In this document: in pieces, positions 26,617 to 35,608 of the stretch | How the letters are laid out: every line of letters begins with the position of its first letter | How positions within the stretch are numbered: the stretch's first letter is position 1 | NCBI GenBank assembly: GCA_002840055.1 | Contig: PGZJ01000005.1 | Coordinates: 92,203 to 156,202 of the forward strand | DNA length: 64,000 bases | Reading direction: 5' to 3' | Source of the DNA: Gammaproteobacteria bacterium HGW-Gammaproteobacteria-11 | GTDB lineage: Bacteria; Pseudomonadota; Gammaproteobacteria; Pseudomonadales; Pseudomonadaceae | Translations under genes and position numbers: made by a program | The notes under the pieces: model-generated | Databases searched by the model: none | What the model was told of the DNA's origin: nothing | Seen by the model: the letters and a program-made list of their open reading frames with translations, nothing else

Positions 26617-26650
26617 TGAATGTCAACGATCATTCACTGCATGAGTGAAT
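26617..26650. promoter_or_regulatory. palindromic operator-like site before the thioesterase gene
   Basis: ATTCACT at 26632-26638 and AGTGAAT at 26644-26650 are perfect inverted repeats with a five-base spacer, and TGAATG at 26617 adds a further half-site. This resembles a TetR-type operator, but no regulator gene is nearby, so the partner is unknown. Confidence 0.35.
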
Positions 26651-26685
26651 ACGACAAATACAACAAACTATTATTCGAGTAATCC

Positions 26686-27078
26686 ATGCAAGAAATTGAC
26701 AAGGATCCTGTTCCGCAGGGCGAACTGGCCCTTAAGGTCACTGCGCTGCCGCGCGACTGCAACAGTTTTGGTGACATCTATGGCGGCTGGCTGGTGTCCC
26801 AGATGGATGTGGCTGGTACCGCCTGTGCTGCACGTATAGCCCGTGGTCGCGTCGCTACCGTGGCCATCGACCGCATGGGTTTCATGGTGCCCGTGCCAGT
26901 CGGCGCGCAGTTGGCCTTTCACGCCAAGGTACTGGAAATCGGCCGCAGCTCGGTAAAAATGCTGGTCGAGGTCTGGAGTGAAGATCTGGCCCATGACGAG
27001 CAGCGCAAGGTTACCGAGGCGATATTCGTCTTCGTCGCCATTGATGATCGTGGTCGCACGCGCATCATTCCCTCCTGA
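26686..27078 (+). CDS. yciA: acyl-CoA thioesterase, YciA family
   Basis: A 130-residue single hotdog-fold thioesterase that hydrolyses acyl-CoA. The pattern NSFGDIYGGWLVSQMDVAGTACAARIARGR, with the catalytic Asp in QMDVAG, matches YciA, as do VDRMGF-like and AIFVFVAIDD segments. It is divergent from pstS and followed 54 bases later by the TRAP transporter. An operator-like palindrome lies 36 bases before the start. Confidence 0.88.
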   Translation: MQEIDKDPVPQGELALKVTALPRDCNSFGDIYGGWLVSQMDVAGTACAARIARGRVATVAIDRMGFMVPVPVGAQLAFHAKVLEIGRSSVKMLVEVWSEDLAHDEQRKVTEAIFVFVAIDDRGRTRIIPS

Positions 27079-27132
27079 ATCAGACGAGCCTGCCATGAAT
27101 CAGACTCGGGCAGTCACTGCACCAGTTCGCCC

Positions 27133-27717
27133 ATGCTGACTGCGCTGGCCACTATCATGGCACGCGTCCTGCCTCTGGCCCGTCTGATCGACAGCCTGAA
27201 CGCGGGGCTGGGCCGCCTGCTGACCTGGCTGACCCCGCTCATGGTCATGCTCACGGTGGCTGTCGTCGTGCTGCGCTATGGCTTTGGTCTGGGCGCCACG
27301 GCCCTGCAGGAGTTGATACTCTACTTTCATGCATTGGTGTTCATGGGCGCCGCCGCCTGGGCACTGCAACGCGACGCCCATGTCCGCGTCGATATCCGCT
27401 TCCGGCGCCAGTCGGCCCAGGGCCAGGCCATGGTCGATCTGCTCGGCAGCCTGCTGTTTCTGCTGCCCATGTGCCTGTTCCTGGCCTGGAGCTGCTGGGA
27501 TTACGTCATGGTGTCCTGGGCTCGCAGTGAACGCTCGGCGGATGCCGGTGGCCTGTCCTGGGTCTATCTGCAGAAAAGCATCATCCTGCTGCTGGTCGCC
27601 AGCCTGCTGTTGCAGGCCCTGTCGCAGATCATAAAGACCCTCTGCGTACTCACTGGCGTCATCCCCTCACATTTGCCTGATGTGCCGCTGACCGACCAGC
27701 CGAGTGAACACCTGTGA
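27133..27717 (+). CDS. TRAP transporter small permease (DctQ type)
   Basis: A 194-residue protein with four hydrophobic helices, the DctQ subunit of a tripartite sodium-dependent carboxylate importer. The ELILYFHALVFMGAAAWALQRDAHVRVD segment is the family hallmark. It overlaps the large permease by four bases (GTGA). The start codon has no strong ribosome site, and an in-frame ATG at 27157 is possible. Confidence 0.9.
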   Translation: MLTALATIMARVLPLARLIDSLNAGLGRLLTWLTPLMVMLTVAVVVLRYGFGLGATALQELILYFHALVFMGAAAWALQRDAHVRVDIRFRRQSAQGQAMVDLLGSLLFLLPMCLFLAWSCWDYVMVSWARSERSADAGGLSWVYLQKSIILLLVASLLLQALSQIIKTLCVLTGVIPSHLPDVPLTDQPSEHL

Positions 27718-29090
27718 GCCTGCCCGATCTGATGGCCATTGGTCTGTTTGTCTGCCTGTGCCTGGCGCTGATGATCGGCTATCCGGTGGCCTTTACCCTG
27801 GGCGGCCTGTCACTGCTGTTTGCCGCCGCAGGGGTGATGCTCGGGATCTTTGATCCGAGCTTTTTTGGCGCCCTGCCCAGCCGGCTGTACGGCACCATGA
27901 ACAACCAGACGCTGCTGGCCGTGCCGCTCTTTGTGTTCATGGGCGTGATGCTGGAGAAATCCCGCGTCGCCGACGACCTGCTGGAGTCCATGTCACGGCT
28001 GTTTGGCGGGCTGCGCGGCGGCCTGGCGTTTTCCGTGTGCCTGGTCGGCGCCCTGCTGGCAGCCAGTACCGGCATCGTCGGCGCTACGGTAGTGACCCTG
28101 GGTCTGCTGGCGCTGCCGACCATGCTCAAGCGCGGCTATGATCCGGCAATCGCTACCGGCACCCTGGCCGCCACCGGCACCCTGGGCCAGATCATCCCGC
28201 CGTCGATCATTCTGGTGCTGCTGGGTGATGTCCTGTCGAATGCCTACCAGCAGGCGCAGCTGAGCATGGGCATCTTCTCGCCCAAGACGGTCACCGTCAG
28301 TGACCTGTTTGTCGGCGCGCTGATACCGGGCCTGCTGCTGGTCGGCCTGTATCTGTTGTATCTGGCTGCCGTGGCCTTCTGGCAACCCCAGAAGCTGCCG
28401 GCACTGAGCCGCGAACAACGCGGCGAGCTGCAGTTCGGGAGCCTGCTGATCAGCCTGCTGCCACCCTTGCTGTTGATCCTGCTGGTCCTCGGCTCGATCC
28501 TCGGTGGCGTTGCCACCGCGACCGAAGCCGCCGCCGTCGGCGCGCTCGGCGCTACCCTGCTGGCCATGGCCAAGGGCCAACTGACTATCGCGCGCCTGCG
28601 CGAGGTGGCCAGCAGCACCACCGATATCAGCACCATGGTGTTCATGATCCTGATTGGCGCCTCGATCTTCTCTCTGGTGTTCCGCGGCTTTGGCGGTGAG
28701 GAACTGATCCACAGTCTGTTCAACGCTCTGCCCGGTGGCGTAATAACCGCCACCCTGCTGGTCATGCTGGTGATCTTTCTGCTCGGCTTTATTCTCGACT
28801 TTATCGAGATCACCTTCGTGGTGGTGCCGATTGTCGGCCCGGTGCTGCTGATGATGGGGCTGGACCCGGTATGGCTGGGGGTCATGATCGCCCTCAACCT
28901 GCAAACCTCGTTCCTCACCCCACCCTTCGGATTCGCGCTGTTCTACCTGCGTGGCGTGACCCCACCCAGCGTCCCCACCAGCGCCATCTACAGAGGCGTA
29001 CTGCCCTTTATCGCCATCCAACTGCTGATGCTGCTGATCGTCGCCCTCTGGCCTGGACTGGTCAGCTGGTTACCCGGTCTTCTGCGCTAG
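27714..29090 (+). CDS. TRAP transporter large permease (DctM type)
   Basis: A 458-residue protein with about twelve membrane helices, the sodium-coupled transport subunit. Family motifs include VAVPLFVFMGVMLEKS-type sequence near residue 70, GTLGQIIPPSIILVLLGDV, and the C-terminal NLQTSFLTPPFGFALFYLRG. It meets the binding-protein gene tail to tail at 29090/29097, so all three TRAP parts are present but split between strands. Confidence 0.93.
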   Translation: MSLPDLMAIGLFVCLCLALMIGYPVAFTLGGLSLLFAAAGVMLGIFDPSFFGALPSRLYGTMNNQTLLAVPLFVFMGVMLEKSRVADDLLESMSRLFGGLRGGLAFSVCLVGALLAASTGIVGATVVTLGLLALPTMLKRGYDPAIATGTLAATGTLGQIIPPSIILVLLGDVLSNAYQQAQLSMGIFSPKTVTVSDLFVGALIPGLLLVGLYLLYLAAVAFWQPQKLPALSREQRGELQFGSLLISLLPPLLLILLVLGSILGGVATATEAAAVGALGATLLAMAKGQLTIARLREVASSTTDISTMVFMILIGASIFSLVFRGFGGEELIHSLFNALPGGVITATLLVMLVIFLLGFILDFIEITFVVVPIVGPVLLMMGLDPVWLGVMIALNLQTSFLTPPFGFALFYLRGVTPPSVPTSAIYRGVLPFIAIQLLMLLIVALWPGLVSWLPGLLR

Positions 29091-29096
29091 AGCCTC

Positions 29097-30197
29097 TCAC
29101 CCGCGCAAGCCATACAGGCTCTGCTCGCTGATGGCGTGGTAGGCCCAGACTTTCTCCCGGAAGGCCTCCATGGAATCCAATACCTGACGATTCAGGCTGT
29201 CGGCATTGGCGGTTTCTTCCAGCACCTGCAGGGACAGCTCGCGCAGGCGCGCGAGGACATCATCCGGCAGACGCCGCAATTGCACACCGTGCTCCTCTAC
29301 CAGTGTACGCAGGGCATCAGCGTTACGCCGGGTGTATTCATCCAGCATCATCTGGTTGGTCGAGCGCGCGGCCTGACGCACGATCAGTTGCAGGTCGGCG
29401 GGTAACTGATCGAAGGCCTGTTGATTGATGGTCAGTTCGAGTACCGCGCTGGGTTCCTGCCAACCGGGATAATAGTAGTAGCGTGCGGCCTGGTGCAGAC
29501 CGAATGCCAGATCGTTGTATGGACTGACCCAATCGGTGGCATCAATCACGCCGTTCTGCAACGCACTGAAGATCTCGCTACCGGGCAGATTGACGGTGGT
29601 GGCGCCAGCCCGGGCCAGCACTTCTCCGCCAAAACCGGGCATGCGAATCTTCAGGCCGCGCAGGTCATCCAGGCTGTTGATTTCCCTGTTGAACCAGCCC
29701 GCCATCTGCACACCGGTATTGCCACAGGGCAAGGGTAGAACACCCATGCCGGCATAGGCCTGCTGCCACAGTTCCAGACCACCGCCCTCATACAACCAGG
29801 CATTGGTTTCCTGGGCATTCATGCCAAAGGGCACCGCAGTAAAGAACGGCGCTGCGGCACTTTTGCCTTTCCAGTAATAGGCGGCGCTGTGACCAAGCTC
29901 GGCAGTGCCGCTGGATACCGCATCAAACACCTCCAGCGCCGGCACCAGCTCGCCGGCAGCAAACACCTGAACGCTCAGGCGGCCATTGGACAGCGCAGTA
30001 ACGGTCTGGGCAAAGTGCTCGGCAGTAGTACCCAGGCCGGGCAGATTCTTCGGCCAGGAGGTAACCATTTTCCAGCGAAAGCGCTGCTCCGGCTGGCCTG
30101 ACTGATCAGCGGCAATGGCCGCGTCATCCTTGCAACCACTGAGCGCCACCGCGCCCAGACCCAGCCCGGCGGCGGTAAGCAATTCACGTCGTTTCAT
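29097..30197 (-). CDS. TRAP substrate-binding protein (DctP type, TakP-like), Tat lipoprotein candidate
   Basis: Periplasmic receptor for the adjacent TRAP permease, 366 residues from the ATG at 30197 (GGAG eight bases upstream). The N-terminus MKRRELLTAAGLGLGAVALS followed by GC combines a twin-arginine-like start with a lipobox. The body (WKMVTSWPKNLPGLGTTAEHFA, and ATDWVSPYNDLAFGLHQAARYYYYPGW) resembles receptors for 2-oxo acids and lactate. Transcription converges with dctQM, so its level is set separately. The ligand is inferred. Confidence 0.88.
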   Translation of the reverse strand: MKRRELLTAAGLGLGAVALSGCKDDAAIAADQSGQPEQRFRWKMVTSWPKNLPGLGTTAEHFAQTVTALSNGRLSVQVFAAGELVPALEVFDAVSSGTAELGHSAAYYWKGKSAAAPFFTAVPFGMNAQETNAWLYEGGGLELWQQAYAGMGVLPLPCGNTGVQMAGWFNREINSLDDLRGLKIRMPGFGGEVLARAGATTVNLPGSEIFSALQNGVIDATDWVSPYNDLAFGLHQAARYYYYPGWQEPSAVLELTINQQAFDQLPADLQLIVRQAARSTNQMMLDEYTRRNADALRTLVEEHGVQLRRLPDDVLARLRELSLQVLEETANADSLNRQVLDSMEAFREKVWAYHAISEQSLYGLRG

Positions 30198-30201
30198 AAC
30201 A

Positions 30202-30340
30202 CAAGCTCCAAGCGGCAAGCTGTCCGCACATAACTGAATTTATGTTGTTTTAACCCGCTACATCGGCATGCAGCAAAACACTCGCCAAACCCCAATCACC
30301 TGAACAACTCGGACAGCTTCCAGCTTACCGCTTGCAGCTG
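30202..30340. repeat. inverted AAGC-type repeat pair between dctP and uvrD
   Basis: AAGCTCCAAGCGGCAAGCTG followed by TCCG (from about 30203) is matched on the other strand by the region 30310-30335 (reading CGGACAGCTTCCAGC). Both contain the AAGC-x-x-C heptamer theme seen elsewhere in the window. Confidence 0.5.
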
Positions 30341-30341
30341 C

Positions 30342-30363
30342 TTCAACCGCTAAAGCGGTTGAA
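30342..30363 (-). terminator. hairpin overlapping the uvrD stop codon
   Basis: TTCAACCGC at 30342-30350 pairs perfectly with GCGGTTGAA at 30355-30363 around TAAA. The uvrD stop (30350-30352) lies inside the stem-loop. No T-run follows, so the terminator role is likely but unproven. Confidence 0.5.
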
Positions 30364-32524
30364 GCTTGGCATAGGACACCATCAGCCATTTGCTGCCTTC
30401 TTCGTCGAAATTGACCTGAATGCGCGCCTGTGCGCCGTGACCTTCGTAGTTCAGCACCACCCCCTCGCCAAACAGACTGTGCATGACCCGCTGGCCTAGG
30501 GCAAAGCCGGTACTGTCGCTGGCTTCCTGCTGGAACATGGCGCTTTTGCCTGGACCGAAGGGCCGGCTGACCTGGCTGCCCAGGCGCACTTCACGGATCA
30601 GCTCGCTGGGTATTTCACGGACAAAGCGCGATACCTTGTTGAAGGTTTCGCTGCCATACAGACGCCGGGTCTCGGCCCAGGTAATCACCAACTGCTGCAT
30701 GGCCCGGGTAATGCCGACGTAGGCCAGACGCCTCTCTTCCTCGAGACGACCCGGCTCCTCAAGGCTCATCTTGTGCGGGAACAGGCCCTCTTCGACCCCG
30801 GCCAGGAACACCAGCGGAAACTCCAGCCCCTTGGCGCTGTGCAGAGTCATCAGCTGTACGCTGTCCTCAAAGCGGTCGGCCTGGGTTTCGCCGGCCTCCA
30901 GCGAGGCATGGGCGAGGAAGGCCAGCAGCGTGTCGCCCTCAGCCTCCTCATCGGCCTGATCCTGCTCGAAGGCACGCGCCGCCGACACCAGTTCTTCCAG
31001 GTTTTCCACTCGCGCCTGGGCCTTCTCACCCTTTTCATTTTCATGAAAACGCAGCAACCCACTGTCTTCGATAGCCTGCTGGGCCATGCTGTACAGCGGC
31101 AGGCCCTGGGTGCGCTCAGCCAGCGTCTCGATCAACTGCATGAAAGCCTGCACGGCGTTGGCTGCGCGGCCGGGCAGGCCTTTGTTCTCGATCAGCTCGA
31201 GACCGGCCTGCCACATCGACAGATCGTGTCGGCGGGCATGCTCGCGCATGGCCTCGACGGTTTTATCACCTATCCCGCGGGTCGGCAGGTTGATAACCCG
31301 CTCAAGGGCACCGTCGTCACCGCGATTGGCCAGCAGGCGCATATAGGACATGGCGTTCTTGATCTCGGCGCGCTCGAAAAAACGCTGACCGCCATAGATA
31401 CGGTAGGGCACACCGGCCCGCAGCAAAGCTTCTTCGAGCACCCGTGACTGGGCATTGGAGCGATACAGGATGGCAATCTCGCTGCGATTCATGCCCTCTC
31501 TGACGGCCTGATCGATGCGCTCGACAATAAAACGCGCCTCGTCCTGCTCGTTGAAGCCGGCATACAGGGCAATGGGTTCACCTTCAGCGCCGTCGGTCCA
31601 GAGCTCCTTGCCCAGCCGCCCGGCATTCTGGGTAATCAGCGCGTTGGCGGCCTTGAGAATACTGGCCGTCGAGCGGTAGTTCTGTTCCAGGCGTATCAGT
31701 TCGGCCTGCGGGTAATCGCGCTGGAACTGATGAATATTCTCGATTTTCGCCCCGCGCCAGCCATAGATCGACTGATCGTCATCACCGACCACCATCAGGC
31801 TCGGTGTCTTGCCGGCAATCAGGCGCAGCCAGGCGTACTGTACGGCGTTGGTATCCTGAAACTCGTCCACCAGCAGGTGACGAAAGCGCGCCTGATATTG
31901 CTCGCGCAAGCTGACATTGTCGCGCCACAGCTCCAGTGAGCGCAGCAGCAGCTCGGCAAAATCCACCACCCCGGCGCGCGCGCAGGCCTGTTCATAGGCC
32001 TGGTAAATGCGCTGCATGGTCGCCAGAAACAGATCACCGGCCGGCTGAATATGCTGCGGCCGCAGGCCCTCATCCTTCTGACCGTTGATCCACCATTGTG
32101 CCTGCCGCGGCGCCCACTGGTTCTCGTCCAGTCCAAGTTCGCGCACCACGCGCTTGACCAGTCGCAACTGATCGTCACTGTCGAGTATCTGAAACTGCTC
32201 GACCAACCCGGCCTCGCGCCAATGGGCGCGCAACAGGCGGTGGGCCAGGCCATGAAAGGTGCCGACCCACATGCCCTGGGGCGAGATGCCCAGCAGTTTT
32301 TCGATGCGCTCACGCATCTCGTAGGCGGCCTTGTTGGTAAAGGTCACCGACAGAATGCTCCAGGGTGAGGCCTTTTCGACCTCCACCAACCAGGCGATGC
32401 GGTGCACCAGTACGCGGGTTTTGCCCGAGCCGGCACCGGCCAGTACCAATTGCTGACCAACCGCGGCGGTAACGGCCTGGCGCTGGGCGTCGTTCAGGGA
32501 GTTGAGCAGATGCGAAATATCCAT
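30350..32524 (-). CDS. uvrD: DNA helicase II UvrD
   Basis: Superfamily 1A 3'-5' helicase for nucleotide excision and mismatch repair, 725 residues. Motif I is AGAGSGKT near residue 30, motif II is VDEFQDTNAVQY, motif III is VGDDDQSIYGWRGA, motif VI is RRLAYVGITRAMQQL, and a C-terminal Tudor-like stretch ends FALGQRVMHSLFGEGVVLNYEGHG. The start MDISHLLNSLNDAQ at 32524 matches Pseudomonas UvrD; the longer frame adds 44 unrelated residues. The 215-base gap to the next gene holds the divergent promoters. Confidence 0.95.
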   Translation of the reverse strand: MDISHLLNSLNDAQRQAVTAAVGQQLVLAGAGSGKTRVLVHRIAWLVEVEKASPWSILSVTFTNKAAYEMRERIEKLLGISPQGMWVGTFHGLAHRLLRAHWREAGLVEQFQILDSDDQLRLVKRVVRELGLDENQWAPRQAQWWINGQKDEGLRPQHIQPAGDLFLATMQRIYQAYEQACARAGVVDFAELLLRSLELWRDNVSLREQYQARFRHLLVDEFQDTNAVQYAWLRLIAGKTPSLMVVGDDDQSIYGWRGAKIENIHQFQRDYPQAELIRLEQNYRSTASILKAANALITQNAGRLGKELWTDGAEGEPIALYAGFNEQDEARFIVERIDQAVREGMNRSEIAILYRSNAQSRVLEEALLRAGVPYRIYGGQRFFERAEIKNAMSYMRLLANRGDDGALERVINLPTRGIGDKTVEAMREHARRHDLSMWQAGLELIENKGLPGRAANAVQAFMQLIETLAERTQGLPLYSMAQQAIEDSGLLRFHENEKGEKAQARVENLEELVSAARAFEQDQADEEAEGDTLLAFLAHASLEAGETQADRFEDSVQLMTLHSAKGLEFPLVFLAGVEEGLFPHKMSLEEPGRLEEERRLAYVGITRAMQQLVITWAETRRLYGSETFNKVSRFVREIPSELIREVRLGSQVSRPFGPGKSAMFQQEASDSTGFALGQRVMHSLFGEGVVLNYEGHGAQARIQVNFDEEGSKWLMVSYAKLQPL

Positions 32525-32740
32525 GCCGGGCATTCTAACAGCCCGCAGAGCGTTGCCGAAATAAATGCCGCAATGCACCAGTCCAGACACCTTTAGCCAG
32601 CATTTCAGAATGAAAAAGTGCTGTGACTTGGAAATCCACTGGTGTAAGGTTATCAATCACAAGCAGCCACCTGCCCGGCGCAGGCTGGCAACACTCGATA
32701 AAAAGAAACGCCCAGCGTTCTGACAGGAACTGCGTCACCC

Positions 32741-35608
32741 ATGACGTTCTCTCGCGCCTACCAGCCCAGCCTGAACACGCAGGAGTCTCGCCTTCGCGAG
32801 CTTGATCGGCTGTATGAGTACTCGCGGTTGCCGCAGTGGCTGATTCTGTTGACAGCGCTGGTGATCACCAGCCTAGTCTGGGATAGCGCGCCCCGGGGTC
32901 AATTACTCAGCTGGTTGGGCCTGATTGCCGGACTGGCTGTCATGCGCATGCTGCTGGTGCGTCGATTCAAACTGGCATCACCCTCTCACCGTTTGCGTCT
33001 TCGCTGGTTAGTGATGTTCTATCTGGGCAACCTGGTGTCGGGCTCAAGTCTGGCCTGGGCACATCTGGCCCTCATACCACTGGACAACTTCAGCAGTCAG
33101 GGCCCGATTTACGGCCTGCTGGCCGGCGTCAGCCTGTGTCTGAGCATCATTTACGCCAGCCGCTTCATGGCCTTTGCTACCTTTACCTTGCCCGCCTGGA
33201 TACCCGCCATAGTTTTTCTGCTGTGGCAGGATGACCCGAGCAGCCCGTACTGGGGCCTGATGGGCATTACGCTGCTGTGTTGCCTGATGCTGGGCGCTGC
33301 CTTTATCAACCGCTCAGTCAGTCAAGCCATGGCCGCCACCAGTCGCAGTGAAGCACTGGTTCAGCGCCTGGATGAAGCCCGTCAGCAGGCCGAAGCGCTC
33401 AACCAGCAACTGACCCGCGAGATTCAACAGCGCCGCCAGGCCGAGCAAAGCCTGCGTGACAGCCACGGTATTCTCGAGGAACGGGTAATCCAGCGCACCG
33501 CCGAATTGCAGGAAGCCAGCGCCGCCCTGCAAGCCAGTGAAGCGCAGTTGCAACTGGCCATGGATGCCAGCCAACTCGGGCTATGGGACTGGAACCTGAA
33601 GACTGACAGGGTTTTTCACTCACATCTGAAGGAAATTTTCGGCCTGGCTTCGGAATCGGTCAATACCGTGCTATCCGATCTCAAGCCGCGCGTACACCCG
33701 GAGGACGTCAGCCTGGTCCGCGAAACGCTGATCCGGCATATGCAGGACCTGACCCCATCCTACCGTATCGAGTACCGGGTACGGCATGCCGACGGGCACT
33801 GGATCTGGGTTGAAGACAGTGGCCGCGCCGTTGAGCGCGATACCGATGGCCGGGTCCTGCGCATAATCGGAACGCGCCGTGACATCAGCGCGCGTAAACA
33901 GCAGGACGAACAGGCGTTACTGGCCGCTACCGTGTTTGAAGCCACCGCCGAGGGGATCTTTATTGTTGATCCCGAACTGAAGATTCTGGCCGTCAACCGC
34001 GCCTTTACGGTGATTACCGGCTACTCCGCCGAGGATGCCATCGGCCAACAGTTGCTCAATGACAAGGACAACGCACCCAATCAACTGAGCTTGCAGGAGC
34101 TGCGCGAGGAGCTGATCAACAAGGACCGCTGGGAAGGCGAGCGGGTCGGGCGCCGGCGCAGCGGCGAGTTGTATCCACAATGGATGCAGTTGGCCGTGGT
34201 ACGCAACCACAACGGCCAGATTACTCATCTGATCGGCTTTTTTGCCGATCTGAGCATGCACCGCCGTACCGAGGAGCAACTGCACTACCTGACTACCCAT
34301 GATCCTCTGACCCATCTGGCCAACCGCAACACCTTTACCAAGATGCTGCAGGAATCAACCGCCAGAACACGTCAACTGGGTAACGGCATGGCACTGATGC
34401 ATGTTGATCTGGACCGCTTCAAATACATCAACGATACCCTGGGGCACAGCCTGGCTGACGATGTACTCAGCCAGGTGGCGTTACGCCTGCGCGAGTGCGC
34501 ACCGGACGAGAAGCTGCTGGGCCGCCTGTCTGCCGATGAATTTGTGATCATCCATGAGCACGCCAGCGCTGGACAGTTGGAGCGCCGCGCCAACCAGATC
34601 CTTGATGCATTGCGCCGGCCTATTCTGGTCGACGGTCATGAACTGGTGATTACCGCCTCGATCGGTATCAGTCAACTGCCACTGACCGCGCGTGACAGCC
34701 TGGAGCTGATTACCCAGGCCAACCAGGCCATGCAATACGCCAAACATCTGGGCGGCAACTGTCAGCAGTTCTTTACCCCCAACCTGCAGGCCTACAGCCT
34801 GGACCGTCTGCAGCTGGAAAACCAGCTACGCAAAGCGCTGGAAGAGGATCAACTGGAGGTCTACTACCAGCCCAAGCTGCACCTGGCCAGCGACCGCATC
34901 AGTGGTGCCGAAGCCCTGGTACGTTGGCAACACCCGGAACGCGGCACGATCATGCCTGGCGACTTTATTGATATGGCTGAAGAAACCGGGATGATCGTCG
35001 CACTCGGCGACATCGTGCTGGACAAGGCCTGCCGTCAGGCCAGCCTCTGGCTGCAACAGGGCCCGGCGCCGATATGCGTCGCCGTCAATCTGTCGGTGCA
35101 ACAACTGCGTCAAAGCAATTTTGCCAGCCGTCTTGAGCAACTCTTGCAACACTATCAACTGCCGGCTGAGATGCTCGAACTTGAACTGACCGAAAGCATG
35201 CTGCTTGAGCATGTTGATGTGGTCATGGATAACATACTGGCGGTCAAGCGCATGGGCATCCGCCTGACCATTGATGACTTTGGTACCGGCTACTCGTCAC
35301 TGGCTTACATCAAGCGCTTTCCGATATCGACACTGAAAATCGACCGCGCCTTTGTCGCCGAGCTGGAGGAGAATGCCGAAATCAATGCCGCCGAGCAGGA
35401 CGCGGCGATCATTCGCGCCATCATTGCCATGGCGCATAGCCTGGGGCTCAATGTGGTCGCCGAAGGCGTCGAGCACAATGGCCAACTGAGCTTCCTCAAG
35501 GCCCATGGCTGCGATGAGGTGCAGGGTTATCTGATCAGCCGACCGCTGTGTGCTGACGACTTCACCCAGTTGCTGCAGCTCAGCAGCGAGCAGCAGAATC
35601 CCGCCTAG
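32741..35608 (+). CDS. membrane PAS-GGDEF-EAL protein (likely c-di-GMP phosphodiesterase)
   Basis: A 955-residue protein: an N-terminal block of about six membrane helices (to about residue 195), a coiled-coil linker, two PAS/PAC domains (about 265-390 and 392-520), GGDEF (about 525-690) and EAL (about 700-950). The GGDEF signature reads LSADEF, so cyclase activity is doubtful. The EAL side is intact (GAEALVRWQHP, ELTESM, DDFGTGYSSLAYIKRFP), supporting c-di-GMP hydrolysis. It ends overlapping zwf by four bases in tail-to-tail orientation. P. aeruginosa has a c-di-GMP protein beside uvrD in the same place. Confidence 0.9.
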   Translation: MTFSRAYQPSLNTQESRLRELDRLYEYSRLPQWLILLTALVITSLVWDSAPRGQLLSWLGLIAGLAVMRMLLVRRFKLASPSHRLRLRWLVMFYLGNLVSGSSLAWAHLALIPLDNFSSQGPIYGLLAGVSLCLSIIYASRFMAFATFTLPAWIPAIVFLLWQDDPSSPYWGLMGITLLCCLMLGAAFINRSVSQAMAATSRSEALVQRLDEARQQAEALNQQLTREIQQRRQAEQSLRDSHGILEERVIQRTAELQEASAALQASEAQLQLAMDASQLGLWDWNLKTDRVFHSHLKEIFGLASESVNTVLSDLKPRVHPEDVSLVRETLIRHMQDLTPSYRIEYRVRHADGHWIWVEDSGRAVERDTDGRVLRIIGTRRDISARKQQDEQALLAATVFEATAEGIFIVDPELKILAVNRAFTVITGYSAEDAIGQQLLNDKDNAPNQLSLQELREELINKDRWEGERVGRRRSGELYPQWMQLAVVRNHNGQITHLIGFFADLSMHRRTEEQLHYLTTHDPLTHLANRNTFTKMLQESTARTRQLGNGMALMHVDLDRFKYINDTLGHSLADDVLSQVALRLRECAPDEKLLGRLSADEFVIIHEHASAGQLERRANQILDALRRPILVDGHELVITASIGISQLPLTARDSLELITQANQAMQYAKHLGGNCQQFFTPNLQAYSLDRLQLENQLRKALEEDQLEVYYQPKLHLASDRISGAEALVRWQHPERGTIMPGDFIDMAEETGMIVALGDIVLDKACRQASLWLQQGPAPICVAVNLSVQQLRQSNFASRLEQLLQHYQLPAEMLELELTESMLLEHVDVVMDNILAVKRMGIRLTIDDFGTGYSSLAYIKRFPISTLKIDRAFVAELEENAEINAAEQDAAIIRAIIAMAHSLGLNVVAEGVEHNGQLSFLKAHGCDEVQGYLISRPLCADDFTQLLQLSSEQQNPA

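Noticed and set aside
27993..29021. 342-codon minus-strand frame opposite the TRAP permease
   Set aside because: It is His/Gln-rich shadow coding on the opposite strand of dctM with no recognisable domain.
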